From contig NZ_JBBHDV010000009.1 of NCBI RefSeq assembly GCF_037478135.1, forward strand, positions 62,001 to 126,000: a stretch of 64,000 nt of DNA. The letters are read 5' to 3'. Positions 17,572 to 27,387 of the stretch are shown piece after piece. How positions within the stretch are numbered: the stretch's first letter is position 1; each line of letters starts with the position of its first letter. This DNA comes from Denitratimonas sp037478135 (lineage in GTDB: Bacteria > Pseudomonadota > Gammaproteobacteria > Xanthomonadales > Xanthomonadaceae). The position numbers and the translations under genes were made by a program. The notes beneath the pieces are model-generated. The model was not told the origin of the DNA, did not search any database, and was given only the letters and a program-made list of their open reading frames with translations.

Positions 17572-20500
17572 TCAGCGTTCGAGTCGATAGTTGAGCGCGG
17601 CACGGTTCTCGCTGCCCGAGTCGATCTGGATGTTCCACAACCGGCTGAGCAGGTACTTGAAGGTCACCACCTGGCCGGAGCCGAACAGCGCCACGCCGTA
17701 GCTGACATACAGCCGTGGCGACAGGTGCATGCCGACGGTCAGCGCGGCACCGCCCAGGGCGCGGTTGTCGGACACCCCGACATCCTCGATGCCCAGGCGC
17801 GCACCCAGATTCTGCGCCAGCAGGTTGCCGCCCATCGCGGCGGCCGCCTGGGTCAGCTGGGTGCCGTCGGCCTGCGAGGCCGAGCGCAAGGGGCGGCCCA
17901 GCACCAGATAGGACAGCTGTTCGGCCTGCTCCATCGCCGGGTCCGACCACAACGTCAACTCCGGCACCAGCGCGGTGCCGCGCACCTGCACCCCGACCGT
18001 GACCGCATCGATCTTGCGTTCTGCGCGGATGTCCAGCATCGGGTTGTCGATCGGGGTCGAAGCGAAGGACACCCGGCCGCGAGTGATGCTGAGGTCCTGC
18101 CCATAGGCCTTGTAGGCGCCGCCGACCTCGATCGCGCCGCTGCCGGTGGTGGCGTAGCCGGGGCGGTCGCGCACCCGCAGCTGGCCGGCCAGGGTGCCGT
18201 TCAGTCCATAGCCGCGCATCCGCACACTGCGCCCCAGCGTGACGCTGATATCGGCGTCCACCGCCAGCCCGCCACTGCTCTGCTCGTCATCCACGATCAC
18301 CACGTCCGAGGAGGGCGAGGCCACGCCCTGCAGGTGCTCCAGATTGATCCGCGCGTACGGCACATCGACGCTGCCGCGCAGTTTCAGCGCCCGGCCGGCA
18401 AGTTCCAGCCGCAGGTCCGGCGAGGCCCGCACCCGCGCCTGCGGCACGTCCATCACGCTCAATTCTTCGCCCCGGATCGCCAATGTGCCGGCCACACCGT
18501 TATCGCCAGCCAGATCGAAGCGGCCTTCGATCATGGCCTTGCCGTCGCCCAGCATCAGGCTGCCGTCCAGCTCCAGCGCGGTTGCCTCACGGCTGGACAG
18601 GCGGATATGGCCTTCGCGTGGCTGGATGCCGAGCGCCGGCAATTCGGCCGAGAAATCCAGCAGTTCCAGCGTGCCATCCAGTTGCGGCTGGCTGCGCGTG
18701 CCGGCCAGCAGCAGCCGGCCTTCGACCCGCCCCTGCGGATTCACCACCTGATCGGTGAACAGTTCCAGCAGCGCGATGTCGGGCAGCAACAGATCAACCT
18801 GGCCGGACAGCGTGCCGTCCGCTTCCAGCGGCGTTGACACCTCCATGCCGGCGCGCAGATGGCCATGCTGCGAGACGCGTGCATCCAGTTGCAGCTTGGC
18901 GCGGTCCGGATCCAGTGTCAGGTCCAGAACCAGATCGGCCAGGTCCAGCAGTTCGCGTTCGGCGGCCGGGTCCAGCTTCAGCGTGGCCTGCGGCACGCGC
19001 GCCTGGAAACCAGCCTGGAGCCGGCCTTGTGCATCGCGCTGGAACTGCCCGTTGGCGGCGAGGCTGCCGTTCAATGCGGCGGGTTGTTCCAGCAGCGAGG
19101 CCAGCAGCGGATCCAGTTCAGCCAGGTCGAAACCGTCCAGTTCCACGGTGCCTTGGCTGGTCGTCCCCTGCGTGGTGATTTCCGCGCACAGCCAAGCCGG
19201 GGCGGCATCCAGGCAGGTGCGCGACAGCGATACGCTGCCGGCATCCGGCAGATACGCCAGCCGGGCCGGCTCGCGCAGGCGCCAGGCAGTGCGTTCCTTC
19301 GGCTCCAGATGCAGATCGCGCAGTTCTCCCTGCCAACTGCTGTCGCGCGGTTGCAGGCCACCGTTCAGGTCCAGCCCCAGCGTTGCGATGTCACCGACCA
19401 GCGCCAGGCTGAGGTCATGTGCGGCGCGGCTGCCTTCGCCGGACAGCGCCAATGTCGCGAAGTCCTGCCCACCCAGTTCCAGCGCCTGCGCTTCGATGCT
19501 GATGCTGCCGCGTTCCCAGGCCTGCACGCCGGCCCGCAGGCGCAATTGCTGCGCCGTCTGCCCGGCCAGGGCCAGACTCTGGCCATCCAGTTGCGCCGAC
19601 AAGCTGGGCGCATCACGTGCGCCACGCAGGGTCAGGCTGCCGTCCAGCCGGCCGCCGGCTTCGGGCAGCAGGTCGGCCAGTTCCAGCGGCGCCAATGCCA
19701 GCTCGATATCGAATTCATCCTGCCAATGGCCCTGTCCATGGACATGCGACTGGCCCAGACGCAGGTCGAGTTCACCACTGCCGTGCCCATCGGCCTGCAT
19801 CCGTGCCTGGGCCGAGCCGCTGACGCTGCGCCCGCGCAGCTGGCCGTCCAGCCCATCCAGCCGCAGTTCGCCGAACGGGCCAGCATCGGCAAGTCCACCA
19901 TCCAGATGCAGCCGGGCATCCAGCACGCCGTGCAGATCCGGCGCGAAATACGAGGGGTCAAACTGCTGCAGCGTGGCGTCCAGCGTGGCATGCAGTGCCG
20001 GCGACCAGGCCACACGGCCATGTGCATCCAGCCCGCCACCGGGCAATTCGGCGTGCAGGCTTTCCAGATCCAGCGCCTGCGTGGAACCGCGACCAGCCAG
20101 TTGCACACGCGCCTGATCCGGGCCACGCGCAAAACGTCCGTCCAGCGTCAACGCGTAGTCGTCCAGCGGACCATCGATGCGGGCCGTGCCCTGGCTGCGC
20201 ACCACGGCATCCGGCGCGGCGCCGGGCAGCACGATGTCCTGCCATGCCAGATCGGCATGCAGCTGCGGATCGGAGGTGGAAAGGTCCAGTTCGCCTTCGA
20301 GCCGGGCGCTGCCGTCATACAGACCCAGCGACAGCGGTTCCAGCCTCAGCCGGAACTCGTCGTAGGAAATCCGCGAAGGCGCCAGCTGCAGCTCGAAACC
20401 GGCCTGTTCCAGCCGGCCCGACAGGGACGCCTGGCGCAAGTCGCCTTCACCGGACAGCTGCAACGTCAGCGGCTCGCCTTCAAGCCCCAGACGCGCCAGC

Positions 20501-21351
20501 GCCAGATGCGGCGCATCCAGATTCAATGTCCAGTCCGGTTCGGGCAGGCCACCACGGGTTTGCAGCCGCAGCGTCGCCGGCTGTCCGAGATCGGCATCCA
20601 GCTCCAGCGCCAGCGCATTCAAATCGCCGTCGATGCGCAGTTCCAGCGGCAGCGGTTCGGCATCTTCGAGCGCGACGCGCGCCTGGGCACGCAAGCGGCT
20701 GGCCCAGCTGGAGGCGGTATCGATATCCGCATCCAGCGCCAGCCCGACGCGATCGCTGGACAGCGACCATTGTTGCAGCTGCAAGCGCCCGGCCTGCAGT
20801 GATGCGGCGCCGGTCAGTTCCTGCACATGCAGCAGGCGTTCGCGATCGCGCAGGATCTCGACATCCTCCAGCACCAGCGCATCGACCCGGACCGGGAGTG
20901 GCAAGACCAATTGCGGCAACGAATCCGGCAGCTCAATCCGCGCCGGTGGCGGCTCGTCGGACGGTGCGGCCGCTGGCAGCTCGACCTTGCCGCCGGAAAC
21001 GGCGATGCGACGCAGATGCAGAGCGCCGGACAGCAGCGCGCCGCTGTCTAGGTCCAGCTCCAGCCGCTGCGCAGCGATATCGGCCGCATCGGTGTGCAGC
21101 CGCACATCGTGCAGCACCAGACCGCCGGCCAAGTGCCCCTCGGCACCGCTCCAGGACAGCATGCCCGGCGGCAGGAAACGATCCAGCTGCGCCAGTGCCA
21201 CATCCCGCCCGCTGCCACTGTTCAGCAGCCACATCAGCAACACCAGCAGCAATACCGGCACGGCCATCAGCACACCGCCCAGCCACCACCACAGGCGACG
21301 GCGCGGCCTGCGCGGCGGCGTGTTGCCGGATGTCTCGGCTGCCGCGCTCAC
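17572..21351 (-). CDS. tamB: Translocation and assembly module subunit TamB
   Basis: A 1259-residue inner-membrane-anchored, periplasm-spanning AsmA/DUF490-family protein. An Arg-rich cytoplasmic start and one helix (LWWWLGGVLMAVPVLLLVLLMWLL) are followed by a very long beta-rich groove built of repeated short strands. The conserved C-terminal DUF490 domain has GYATTGSGAIEVGG, LSITRGRVSFASTPIDNPMLD, YLVLGRPL and the terminal LNYRLER. With TamA it moves lipids or outer-membrane proteins across the periplasm. The ATG overlaps the tamA stop by four bases. Confidence 0.95.
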   Translation of the reverse strand: MSAAAETSGNTPPRRPRRRLWWWLGGVLMAVPVLLLVLLMWLLNSGSGRDVALAQLDRFLPPGMLSWSGAEGHLAGGLVLHDVRLHTDAADIAAQRLELDLDSGALLSGALHLRRIAVSGGKVELPAAAPSDEPPPARIELPDSLPQLVLPLPVRVDALVLEDVEILRDRERLLHVQELTGAASLQAGRLQLQQWSLSSDRVGLALDADIDTASSWASRLRAQARVALEDAEPLPLELRIDGDLNALALELDADLGQPATLRLQTRGGLPEPDWTLNLDAPHLALARLGLEGEPLTLQLSGEGDLRQASLSGRLEQAGFELQLAPSRISYDEFRLRLEPLSLGLYDGSARLEGELDLSTSDPQLHADLAWQDIVLPGAAPDAVVRSQGTARIDGPLDDYALTLDGRFARGPDQARVQLAGRGSTQALDLESLHAELPGGGLDAHGRVAWSPALHATLDATLQQFDPSYFAPDLHGVLDARLHLDGGLADAGPFGELRLDGLDGQLRGRSVSGSAQARMQADGHGSGELDLRLGQSHVHGQGHWQDEFDIELALAPLELADLLPEAGGRLDGSLTLRGARDAPSLSAQLDGQSLALAGQTAQQLRLRAGVQAWERGSISIEAQALELGGQDFATLALSGEGSRAAHDLSLALVGDIATLGLDLNGGLQPRDSSWQGELRDLHLEPKERTAWRLREPARLAYLPDAGSVSLSRTCLDAAPAWLCAEITTQGTTSQGTVELDGFDLAELDPLLASLLEQPAALNGSLAANGQFQRDAQGRLQAGFQARVPQATLKLDPAAERELLDLADLVLDLTLDPDRAKLQLDARVSQHGHLRAGMEVSTPLEADGTLSGQVDLLLPDIALLELFTDQVVNPQGRVEGRLLLAGTRSQPQLDGTLELLDFSAELPALGIQPREGHIRLSSREATALELDGSLMLGDGKAMIEGRFDLAGDNGVAGTLAIRGEELSVMDVPQARVRASPDLRLELAGRALKLRGSVDVPYARINLEHLQGVASPSSDVVIVDDEQSSGGLAVDADISVTLGRSVRMRGYGLNGTLAGQLRVRDRPGYATTGSGAIEVGGAYKAYGQDLSITRGRVSFASTPIDNPMLDIRAERKIDAVTVGVQVRGTALVPELTLWSDPAMEQAEQLSYLVLGRPLRSASQADGTQLTQAAAAMGGNLLAQNLGARLGIEDVGVSDNRALGGAALTVGMHLSPRLYVSYGVALFGSGQVVTFKYLLSRLWNIQIDSGSENRAALNYRLER

Positions 21352-23114
21352 AGGTCCGGCCCGATGTTGATGTGGAGCTGGATCGAGTTGTCCGCGTCCT
21401 TGAATCCGTGCGCCAGATCCAGCCGCACCATGCCCACCGGCGAGCGCCAGCGTACTCCGGCGCCCGCGCCGACATAGGCGCCCTCGTTGACTTCGTTGAA
21501 GGCGTTGCCGGCGTCCACGAACACCGCCGCACCCCAGCTTGAACTGAACATGCGCTCGTACTCGGCACTGCCCACCAGCAGATTCTTGCCACCCAGCACC
21601 ACACCCTCCTGGCGCGGGGCGATTTCCTGGTAGCCGTAGCCGCGAATGCTGCGATCGCCGCCGGCGAAAAACCGCAGCGATGGCGGCAACTGGTCGAACT
21701 GGTCGGTGAAAGTGCGCCCGAGCTGGCCACGGAACAGGAAACGGTTGTTGCTCCCGACACTGCGGATCAGCTTGGCATCCAGCAAAAACTGGCCGAAGTT
21801 CACATCCGAGGCCAGCGCTTCGGCTCCGATCTTGAACTCGCCCCGCAGCGAGAAACCCCGGCTCGGATACATCGGATCATCGGCCACCACCCGCTGCGCC
21901 GACAGCGCCGGATACACCAGCCGCGATTCGCCAACGGTGGCGGTGCCATCACGCCGCGCTTCCGCATGGCCGATCTCGAAATCCTCGGTCCGCATGTGCA
22001 TGGCGAGATTGAGATTCCAGCCACGCCAGGCTCCGCTGCGCGAAGCCACCAGCTCAGTAATGCGGGTCTTGAGCACGTCGCTCTCCTCCTCGCGCCGGTT
22101 GGCACCAAACGCGTACCAGCCCTCGGCCCAGGCGAAGGCCGGGATGCGGTATTCGGCACCCAGGCTCTTGCGCCGCTGCGCCCAGTCCAGATTGGCGCCG
22201 AACTTGTGCCCGCGGCTGTTGACCCAGCGCCGCTCGAGCCCCACCTGCACACCGGCGCCCGAATCGGTACCGAAACTCAGGCCGGCGGTGTAGACGCTGC
22301 GCTTGCCCGGCAGCAACGAGATCGCGATTGGCACCTCGTCGCCATCGGCATTTTCCACGTCCGGACGCGCGTCTATGTAACCGAAATAATCCAGATCGGT
22401 CAGGCGCTGGTGCAGTTTCAGCAATTCAGACTGCTCGTAGAACGCCCCGTATTTGTAGGGCACCGCCTTGTGCAGCAGGTCCTCCCGCACGTGCGAACCT
22501 TCAAAACGGGTTTCCCCGAAGCGGTAGCGTTTGCCGCCGATCCAGTCCAGATTGATCTTGGCGGTCAGTGCCTTGCGCGACACCTCGACCCGGTGCGCGC
22601 GCAGCTCGGCATCGAAATAGCCGCGTGCCAGCAGGCTGCGTTGCAGGGTCAGCTTGCTGGCCTCGTAGCGCCGATGATCGAAAACCTCTCCGATGCGCGG
22701 CCGGAAACCTTCGATGTCGGCATCGATTACGGGGTCTTCCGCTGCCGGGGCATCGATCACGACTTGGCTGGCGGCCACCTTCACCGGCTCGCCCGGCGTC
22801 ACTTCCAGCACCACGTCCGGCACGCCATCGGCGCGCCGCTCGATCCGGCTTTCGACACTGGCAGCGTAGTAACCATAGGGTTGCAGCGCCTGGTCCACCT
22901 CCGCCGGCACGCGCCGCAGCAGGTAGGACAGACGCGCTTCGGTCAGGGTCTTGCGCTCTTCTTCGGGCAACTGCACCAGCGAGAGCGATAGCCGCACATT
23001 CTGCAACTGCTCACCGCCCAGCCCCTGCACCTCGACCCGCCCCAACCCCTGGCCATACGCCAGCGTCGGCAACAACATCAACAGGCCGGCGGCGGCTCGC
23101 GTCGGAAATGGCAA
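21348..23114 (-). CDS. tamA: Translocation and assembly module subunit TamA (Omp85 family)
   Basis: A 588-residue outer-membrane protein with a signal peptide (cleavage near LAYG-QGL), three POTRA domains (residues about 25-265) and a 16-strand Omp85 barrel. The barrel's conserved RFFAGGDRSIRGYGYQEIAP and the C-terminal GVRWRSPVGMVRLDLAHG segment are present. I place the start at a TTG (23114): it yields a clean signal peptide MPFPTRAAAGLLMLLPTLAYG and has AGGAG seven bases upstream, while longer frames add a non-signal leader. It precedes tamB by a four-base overlap. Confidence 0.92.
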   Translation of the reverse strand: MPFPTRAAAGLLMLLPTLAYGQGLGRVEVQGLGGEQLQNVRLSLSLVQLPEEERKTLTEARLSYLLRRVPAEVDQALQPYGYYAASVESRIERRADGVPDVVLEVTPGEPVKVAASQVVIDAPAAEDPVIDADIEGFRPRIGEVFDHRRYEASKLTLQRSLLARGYFDAELRAHRVEVSRKALTAKINLDWIGGKRYRFGETRFEGSHVREDLLHKAVPYKYGAFYEQSELLKLHQRLTDLDYFGYIDARPDVENADGDEVPIAISLLPGKRSVYTAGLSFGTDSGAGVQVGLERRWVNSRGHKFGANLDWAQRRKSLGAEYRIPAFAWAEGWYAFGANRREEESDVLKTRITELVASRSGAWRGWNLNLAMHMRTEDFEIGHAEARRDGTATVGESRLVYPALSAQRVVADDPMYPSRGFSLRGEFKIGAEALASDVNFGQFLLDAKLIRSVGSNNRFLFRGQLGRTFTDQFDQLPPSLRFFAGGDRSIRGYGYQEIAPRQEGVVLGGKNLLVGSAEYERMFSSSWGAAVFVDAGNAFNEVNEGAYVGAGAGVRWRSPVGMVRLDLAHGFKDADNSIQLHINIGPDL

Positions 23115-23273
23115 GGGGAAACTCCTGCGGCCGGGCAGATCGGCATCCGGGCGAAAGCATAACCGCAGCAGCCACCGGCAAATGTTGCCGCAACGTGAAC
23201 CGCGACCGCGCAGCACAACCCCGAATCGCAGCTACGCGCGTTGAAGCGCCGCACCTTCCACCGGAGCCGTGCC

Positions 23274-24053
23274 ATGTATCTGCTGACCCTGTTGATTCTC
23301 ACCCTGTCCACCGCGATGGCGGCGTTTCCCGCGCCCGCCGCCGCGCATGGCCGGGTGGTCGAATTGAATGTGGTGGACCGCGACAGCGGCCAGCCGCTTC
23401 ACGTCCATTACCGCGACGACCAGGCCTTTGTCGAAGGCCGTCCGGGCCAACGTTACGCGATCCGTCTTGCCAACCGCAGCGGCGGCCGCGTGCTGGCGGT
23501 GCTCAGCGTGGACGGCATCAATGCCGTCAGCGGCCAGACGGCCGCGCCGGATCAGGCCGGCTATGTGCTGGAGCCATACCAAAGCACCGACGTGGCCGGC
23601 TGGCGCAAGAGCTTGTCGGATGTGGCGGCATTCGAATTTTCCGCGCTGCCCGACAGCTACGCCGCGCGCACCGGCCGACCGGATAATGTCGGGGTGATCG
23701 GCATTGCGGTGTTCCGTGAGCGCCCGTCTCCGCCACCGCGCCCGCGGATCAGCCACGGCAAGACCGGCAGCGCACGGGCTGAAGCCATGCATCCGCCCGC
23801 TGCAGCGCGCGCGCCGGCCGATACCGTGCAGGCCGCGCCGCAGATGCAGCAATCGATCGGCACCGCCCACGGACAACGCGAATATTCACGGGTGGAGCGC
23901 ACGCAGTTCCAGCGCGCCAGCGGGACACCGGCGGAGATGGTCGCCTTGCGCTATGACCGGCGCGATAACCTGATCGCGATGGGCGTGATCGCGCCACCTC
24001 CGCACCGGCCGGGGCCGCGTGCCTTCCCCGGCGGCTTCGTGCCCGACCCATGA
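23274..24053 (+). CDS. Secreted protein of unknown function
   Basis: A 259-residue protein with a signal peptide (MYLLTLLILTLSTAMAAFPAPAAAHG, split here at Ala-Ala-Ala-His) and no later membrane segment. The first half (VVELNVVDRDSGQPL, YAIRLANRSGGRVLAVLSVDG, YVLEPYQSTDVAGWRKS) reads as a small beta-sandwich, similar in feel to conserved xanthomonad exported proteins. The second half is Pro/Arg-rich and probably flexible, ending in a Pro-rich tail. CGGAG lies 8 bases before ATG 23274. It diverges from tamA and ends just before a terminator that serves the opposite strand. I do not recognise a function. Confidence 0.65.
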   Translation: MYLLTLLILTLSTAMAAFPAPAAAHGRVVELNVVDRDSGQPLHVHYRDDQAFVEGRPGQRYAIRLANRSGGRVLAVLSVDGINAVSGQTAAPDQAGYVLEPYQSTDVAGWRKSLSDVAAFEFSALPDSYAARTGRPDNVGVIGIAVFRERPSPPPRPRISHGKTGSARAEAMHPPAAARAPADTVQAAPQMQQSIGTAHGQREYSRVERTQFQRASGTPAEMVALRYDRRDNLIAMGVIAPPPHRPGPRAFPGGFVPDP

Positions 24054-24063
24054 GCCAGTGGCT

Positions 24064-24107
24064 AAAAACGCACAGCCCGTCGGGCATCGCGCCGCGGCGG
24101 GCTGTGC
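24064..24107 (-). terminator. Strong intrinsic terminator of the entericidin-like gene
   Basis: A 10-bp perfect stem GCACAGCCCG/CGGGCTGTGC encloses an 18-base GC-rich loop. On the minus strand it is followed by a run of five T, 29 bases after the entericidin-like stop codon. It also sits between two convergent genes and may work in both directions. Confidence 0.8.
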
Positions 24108-24135
24108 AGGTGACGGCGGCGAACCCTGCCGCGCC

Positions 24136-24267
24136 TCAGCGGGCAGCGTCCTCCAGCTTTTCACCGGCCTTCTGGATGTCCTTGCCGGCACCTTGCACGG
24201 TATTGCAGCCACCCAGTACCAGAGCCGCTGCCAGGGTCAACAACAACAGGCTGATGTTGCGCTTCAT
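24136..24267 (-). CDS. Entericidin A/B-family small lipoprotein
   Basis: A 43-residue lipopeptide. The lipoprotein signal MKRNISLLLLTLAAALVLGGC has the lipobox Leu-Gly-Gly-Cys (Cys21). The mature part, NTVQGAGKDIQKAGEKLED then Ala-Ala-Arg, is the entericidin signature (N-T-x-x-G-x-G-K-D-x-x-x-x-G-x-x-I/L). In E. coli entericidins A/B form an antidote/toxin lipoprotein pair; a lone copy as here is common in other proteobacteria and its role is uncertain, perhaps in envelope stress. It has its own terminator. Confidence 0.88.
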   Translation of the reverse strand: MKRNISLLLLTLAAALVLGGCNTVQGAGKDIQKAGEKLEDAAR

Positions 24268-24348
24268 CGATCAATTCCTCACTCGCCGCCCAGTGCGCGG
24301 CCGGGCAAGTTTAGCCATGCATCCACCCGTTTCAGCAAGCCCCGGCGC

Positions 24349-25269
24349 TCAGCGCATCAGGGTGGACTTGCCGAACAGGCTTTCGACCAGATCCACCGCC
24401 AGCCGCGCGGTGGAGTTGTGCACATCGAAGGCCGGATTGAGTTCGACGATGTCCAGCGACGCCATCGCGCCGCTGTCGGCGATCATCTCCATCACCAGCT
24501 GCGCCTCGCGGTAGTTGGGACCACCGGGCACCGTGGTGCCGACGCCCGGCGCGATCGACGGGTCAAGGAAATCCACATCGAAACTGACATGCAGATGGGT
24601 GTTTTCGTCCAGGCCGTACAGCGCCTGGGTCATCACCTGGCGCATGCCGATCTCATCGATGGTGCGCATGTCGTAGATGTCCAGCCCAACCTCGCGCACC
24701 AGGCGGCGTTCGCCTTCATCGACCGAGCGGATGCCGATCTGGCGGATTTCGCCGGCCCGCAGCATCGGTGAATCACCGGAAAGATGGGTCAGCTCCTGCG
24801 GGCCGATCCCGCACAGACAGGCCACCGGCATGCCATGGATATTGCCGCTGGGCGTGATCTGGCTGGTATTGAAATCCGCGTGCGCGTCCAGCCACAGCAC
24901 CCGCAAGCTCTTGCCCTGCTGCCGGCAATGCGCGGCCACCGCGGTGATCGAACCCAGTGCCAGGCAGTGATCGCCACCGAGCAGGATCGGAAACTGCCCT
25001 GCATCCAGCGCCTGGCCAACGGCCTCCATTACCGCGCGGTTCCAGGCCACCACCTGCTCCAGATGGCGGTAGCCCTCGACCGGCCCCTGCCATGGATTGC
25101 GCGGCCCGACGAGATTGCCGCGATCCACCACTTCCAGCCCGCGCTTGCGCAGGGCTTCCTCGATACCGGCCACACGCAGCGCCTCCGGGCCCATTGAAGC
25201 CCCGCGATGGCCGGCACCGATATCGGTCGGCGCTCCGATCAGGCTCACCACGACTCCGGCCAGACTCAT
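24349..25269 (-). CDS. rocF: Arginase
   Basis: A 306-residue ureohydrolase converting arginine to ornithine and urea. The binuclear manganese site is complete: GGDHCLALG, DAHADFNT and SFDVDFLDPSIAPG, with the downstream Glu in DIVELNPAFD. The N-terminal SLIGAPTDIGAGHRGASMGP and the ASN/His loop GNIHGMP favour true arginase (RocF type) over agmatinase. ATG 25269 gives MSLAGVVVSLIG; the longer frame upstream is not conserved. No urease or arginine catabolic genes are nearby. Its 3' end lies 81 bases from the entericidin-like gene. Confidence 0.93.
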   Translation of the reverse strand: MSLAGVVVSLIGAPTDIGAGHRGASMGPEALRVAGIEEALRKRGLEVVDRGNLVGPRNPWQGPVEGYRHLEQVVAWNRAVMEAVGQALDAGQFPILLGGDHCLALGSITAVAAHCRQQGKSLRVLWLDAHADFNTSQITPSGNIHGMPVACLCGIGPQELTHLSGDSPMLRAGEIRQIGIRSVDEGERRLVREVGLDIYDMRTIDEIGMRQVMTQALYGLDENTHLHVSFDVDFLDPSIAPGVGTTVPGGPNYREAQLVMEMIADSGAMASLDIVELNPAFDVHNSTARLAVDLVESLFGKSTLMR

Positions 25270-25450
25270 CGCCCTGCTCCGGCAACCAGTGGATGGCACA
25301 TTCGGCCGGCCAATGCTGAAAACTGCGGTTTGATGGACATCGGAATCCTCCGGGCAATCGCCGTATGCAAGGGTCACAGCATAGCCGTGCCGCCGGAACG
25401 CACCAATCCGCACATCGGCGATCAGCCCGGTCTGGCGCGATCAACTGCGA

Positions 25451-27178
25451 TCAGGCGGTGGCGGCCCTGGTCGGCTCCTGTGCAAGGCTGCGGCGTACCG
25501 CATCCAGTAGCTGCGCCGGCACGAATGGCTTGCGCAGCAGCATGATGCCGTGCTCCTCGAACGCCGGCATGTCGTCGCTGCGGTGCGAGGTGATCAGGAT
25601 GCGCGCCGCCTGCGGCCAGCGCTCGCCAAGCCGGCACAGCAGGCTGATGCCGTCGGTATCGGAAAGCCGGTAGTCCGAAATCAGCACCTGCGGCGCAGGT
25701 TCCGTCCCAGTCCATGCTTCCAGCGCCCGCGCGCCATCAGACGCCAACCTGATGACACATCCGGCGGCGACCAGTCCCTCGGCCAGCAACGGACGCAGTT
25801 GCGCATCGTCTTCCACCAGCAGCACGCGCGTGCCCTGGAGTTCGGTCGGTGCCCGGTCCGGCTGCATCCGCGCGCGCGGCAGCAGCAGGGTGATGCGCGT
25901 ACCCTGACCGGGCGCGCTGTCGACCTGGATCTGTCCATCGGCCTCGGTCACCAGACGCTGCACCACGGCCATGCCGACGCCGGTGCCGCGGCCCTCGGGT
26001 TTAGTGGTGAAGAACGGCTCGAACAACCGCGCCACCACCTCCTGGCTCATGCCGTGGCCGGTGTCGGACACCTCCACCCGCACCCTGTCGTCCTGCGCCG
26101 TTACCGTGATCCGAAAGCACCCGTTTTCCGGCATCGCATCGCGTGCGTTGGAGGCCAGATTGAGCAGCGCCAGTTCGAATTCGTCGCGATCCAGCAGCAC
26201 CGGCAGCTCCGTTGGCGGCAGCTCGATCCCGACTTCCACCCGTTCACCGAACAGCGGCTCGATCAGCGTCATCGCGTGGCGCACCGATGCGCAGACATCG
26301 AACACCTCCTGCTGGCGGCTGCGGTGGCGGCCCAGGCCCAGCAGGCGACGGGTCACCATCGCACCGCGCCGGGTGGCGTTCTCGATGCCGTCGATCGGGC
26401 CATCGTCGAAACCGCCCGAGGCGCGCGCCATGCCGGCATAGCCCATGATCACGCCGAGGATGTTGTTGAAATCGTGTGCGATGCCGCCGCTGATGCGGCC
26501 CAGCAATTCCAGCTTCTGAGCCTGGATCAGCTGCGCCTGGGAGCGTTCCTTCTCCTCGATTTCGCAGACCAGCCGGCGACAGGTTTCGTCCAGCTCCTCG
26601 CTGCGCCGCAGCGCGCGGCGCGAAGCCGAGATCAGCCGGTCCAGCATCACCGTGGTCACCAGGAAGGTCAGTGCACCCAGCATCAGATCGTCGAGGATGT
26701 CGGCGCGCACCAGCCCTACATCCGGCGCCTGCGCCATGTCGATACCGGCCCCGAGCAGCGCGGCAGCCATCAGCACCAGCATGCCCCACCACAGCGCGGC
26801 ACGCCCCAGTAGCAGTCCGCCGATCAGCAGCGGCAACAGGTGCGCCACCTGCAGGCCGGATTGCGCACGCAGCCCGTAGACCTGGTAACTGAGCACGATC
26901 AGCGCCAACAGCACCGCCAGCAGCAGTGCCACCGCCGGGCGGAACTGCCCGCGCCGCACCAGCCACAGACAGAACCAAAGCGTCGCCGTGCTCATCAGAC
27001 CGATGCCGGTGGAAAACCCGAACTGGCCGGCTTCACGCCAGCCCGAAAGCGTGATCAGCGGCACCAGCACCGCACCGATCAGCAACAACACCTGCAGACC
27101 GGGAGCGCTGCGCCGGTCCAGCGGATCGCTGATCGGTGCCCGCTGCAACCATCCCACTGCGTGCCGAAGCAGCAACAT
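25451..27178 (-). CDS. Membrane hybrid histidine kinase with C-terminal receiver
   Basis: A 575-residue sensor. Six predicted transmembrane helices (residues about 25-190) form an integral-membrane sensor with no large periplasmic loop. A short coiled coil leads to the phosphoacceptor helix (GGIAHDFNNILGVIMGY, H-box of the NtrB-like HWE/HisKA_4 type). The HATPase follows with NLASNARDAM (N), DTGHGM (G1), FEPFFTTK (F) and GRGTGVGMAVV (G2). The receiver (residues about 445-565) has VLLVEDD and the phosphorylatable Asp in ISDYRLSDTDG. No output domain or partner regulator is adjacent; the signal is unknown. It diverges from the endonuclease gene across 209 bases with no other gene. Confidence 0.92.
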   Translation of the reverse strand: MLLLRHAVGWLQRAPISDPLDRRSAPGLQVLLLIGAVLVPLITLSGWREAGQFGFSTGIGLMSTATLWFCLWLVRRGQFRPAVALLLAVLLALIVLSYQVYGLRAQSGLQVAHLLPLLIGGLLLGRAALWWGMLVLMAAALLGAGIDMAQAPDVGLVRADILDDLMLGALTFLVTTVMLDRLISASRRALRRSEELDETCRRLVCEIEEKERSQAQLIQAQKLELLGRISGGIAHDFNNILGVIMGYAGMARASGGFDDGPIDGIENATRRGAMVTRRLLGLGRHRSRQQEVFDVCASVRHAMTLIEPLFGERVEVGIELPPTELPVLLDRDEFELALLNLASNARDAMPENGCFRITVTAQDDRVRVEVSDTGHGMSQEVVARLFEPFFTTKPEGRGTGVGMAVVQRLVTEADGQIQVDSAPGQGTRITLLLPRARMQPDRAPTELQGTRVLLVEDDAQLRPLLAEGLVAAGCVIRLASDGARALEAWTGTEPAPQVLISDYRLSDTDGISLLCRLGERWPQAARILITSHRSDDMPAFEEHGIMLLRKPFVPAQLLDAVRRSLAQEPTRAATA

Positions 27179-27387
27179 CGGCGTTCTTCCCCACGATTCC
27201 GGTGCCGGCGAGTATAGGCGAGGCGCCCGCCGGCGACGCCTGATGGGATGTCGGTCACAGACCTGCACCGATATCGGGCCGCAGCACCGCGTGACGATGG
27301 GCCTGTCACCCGCCAGCCATGTTCTTCTGGCATTCTGGCCCGCTGCCGTGGCGATGGCAGATCTGACAAACAACGGGGTACTTTTTA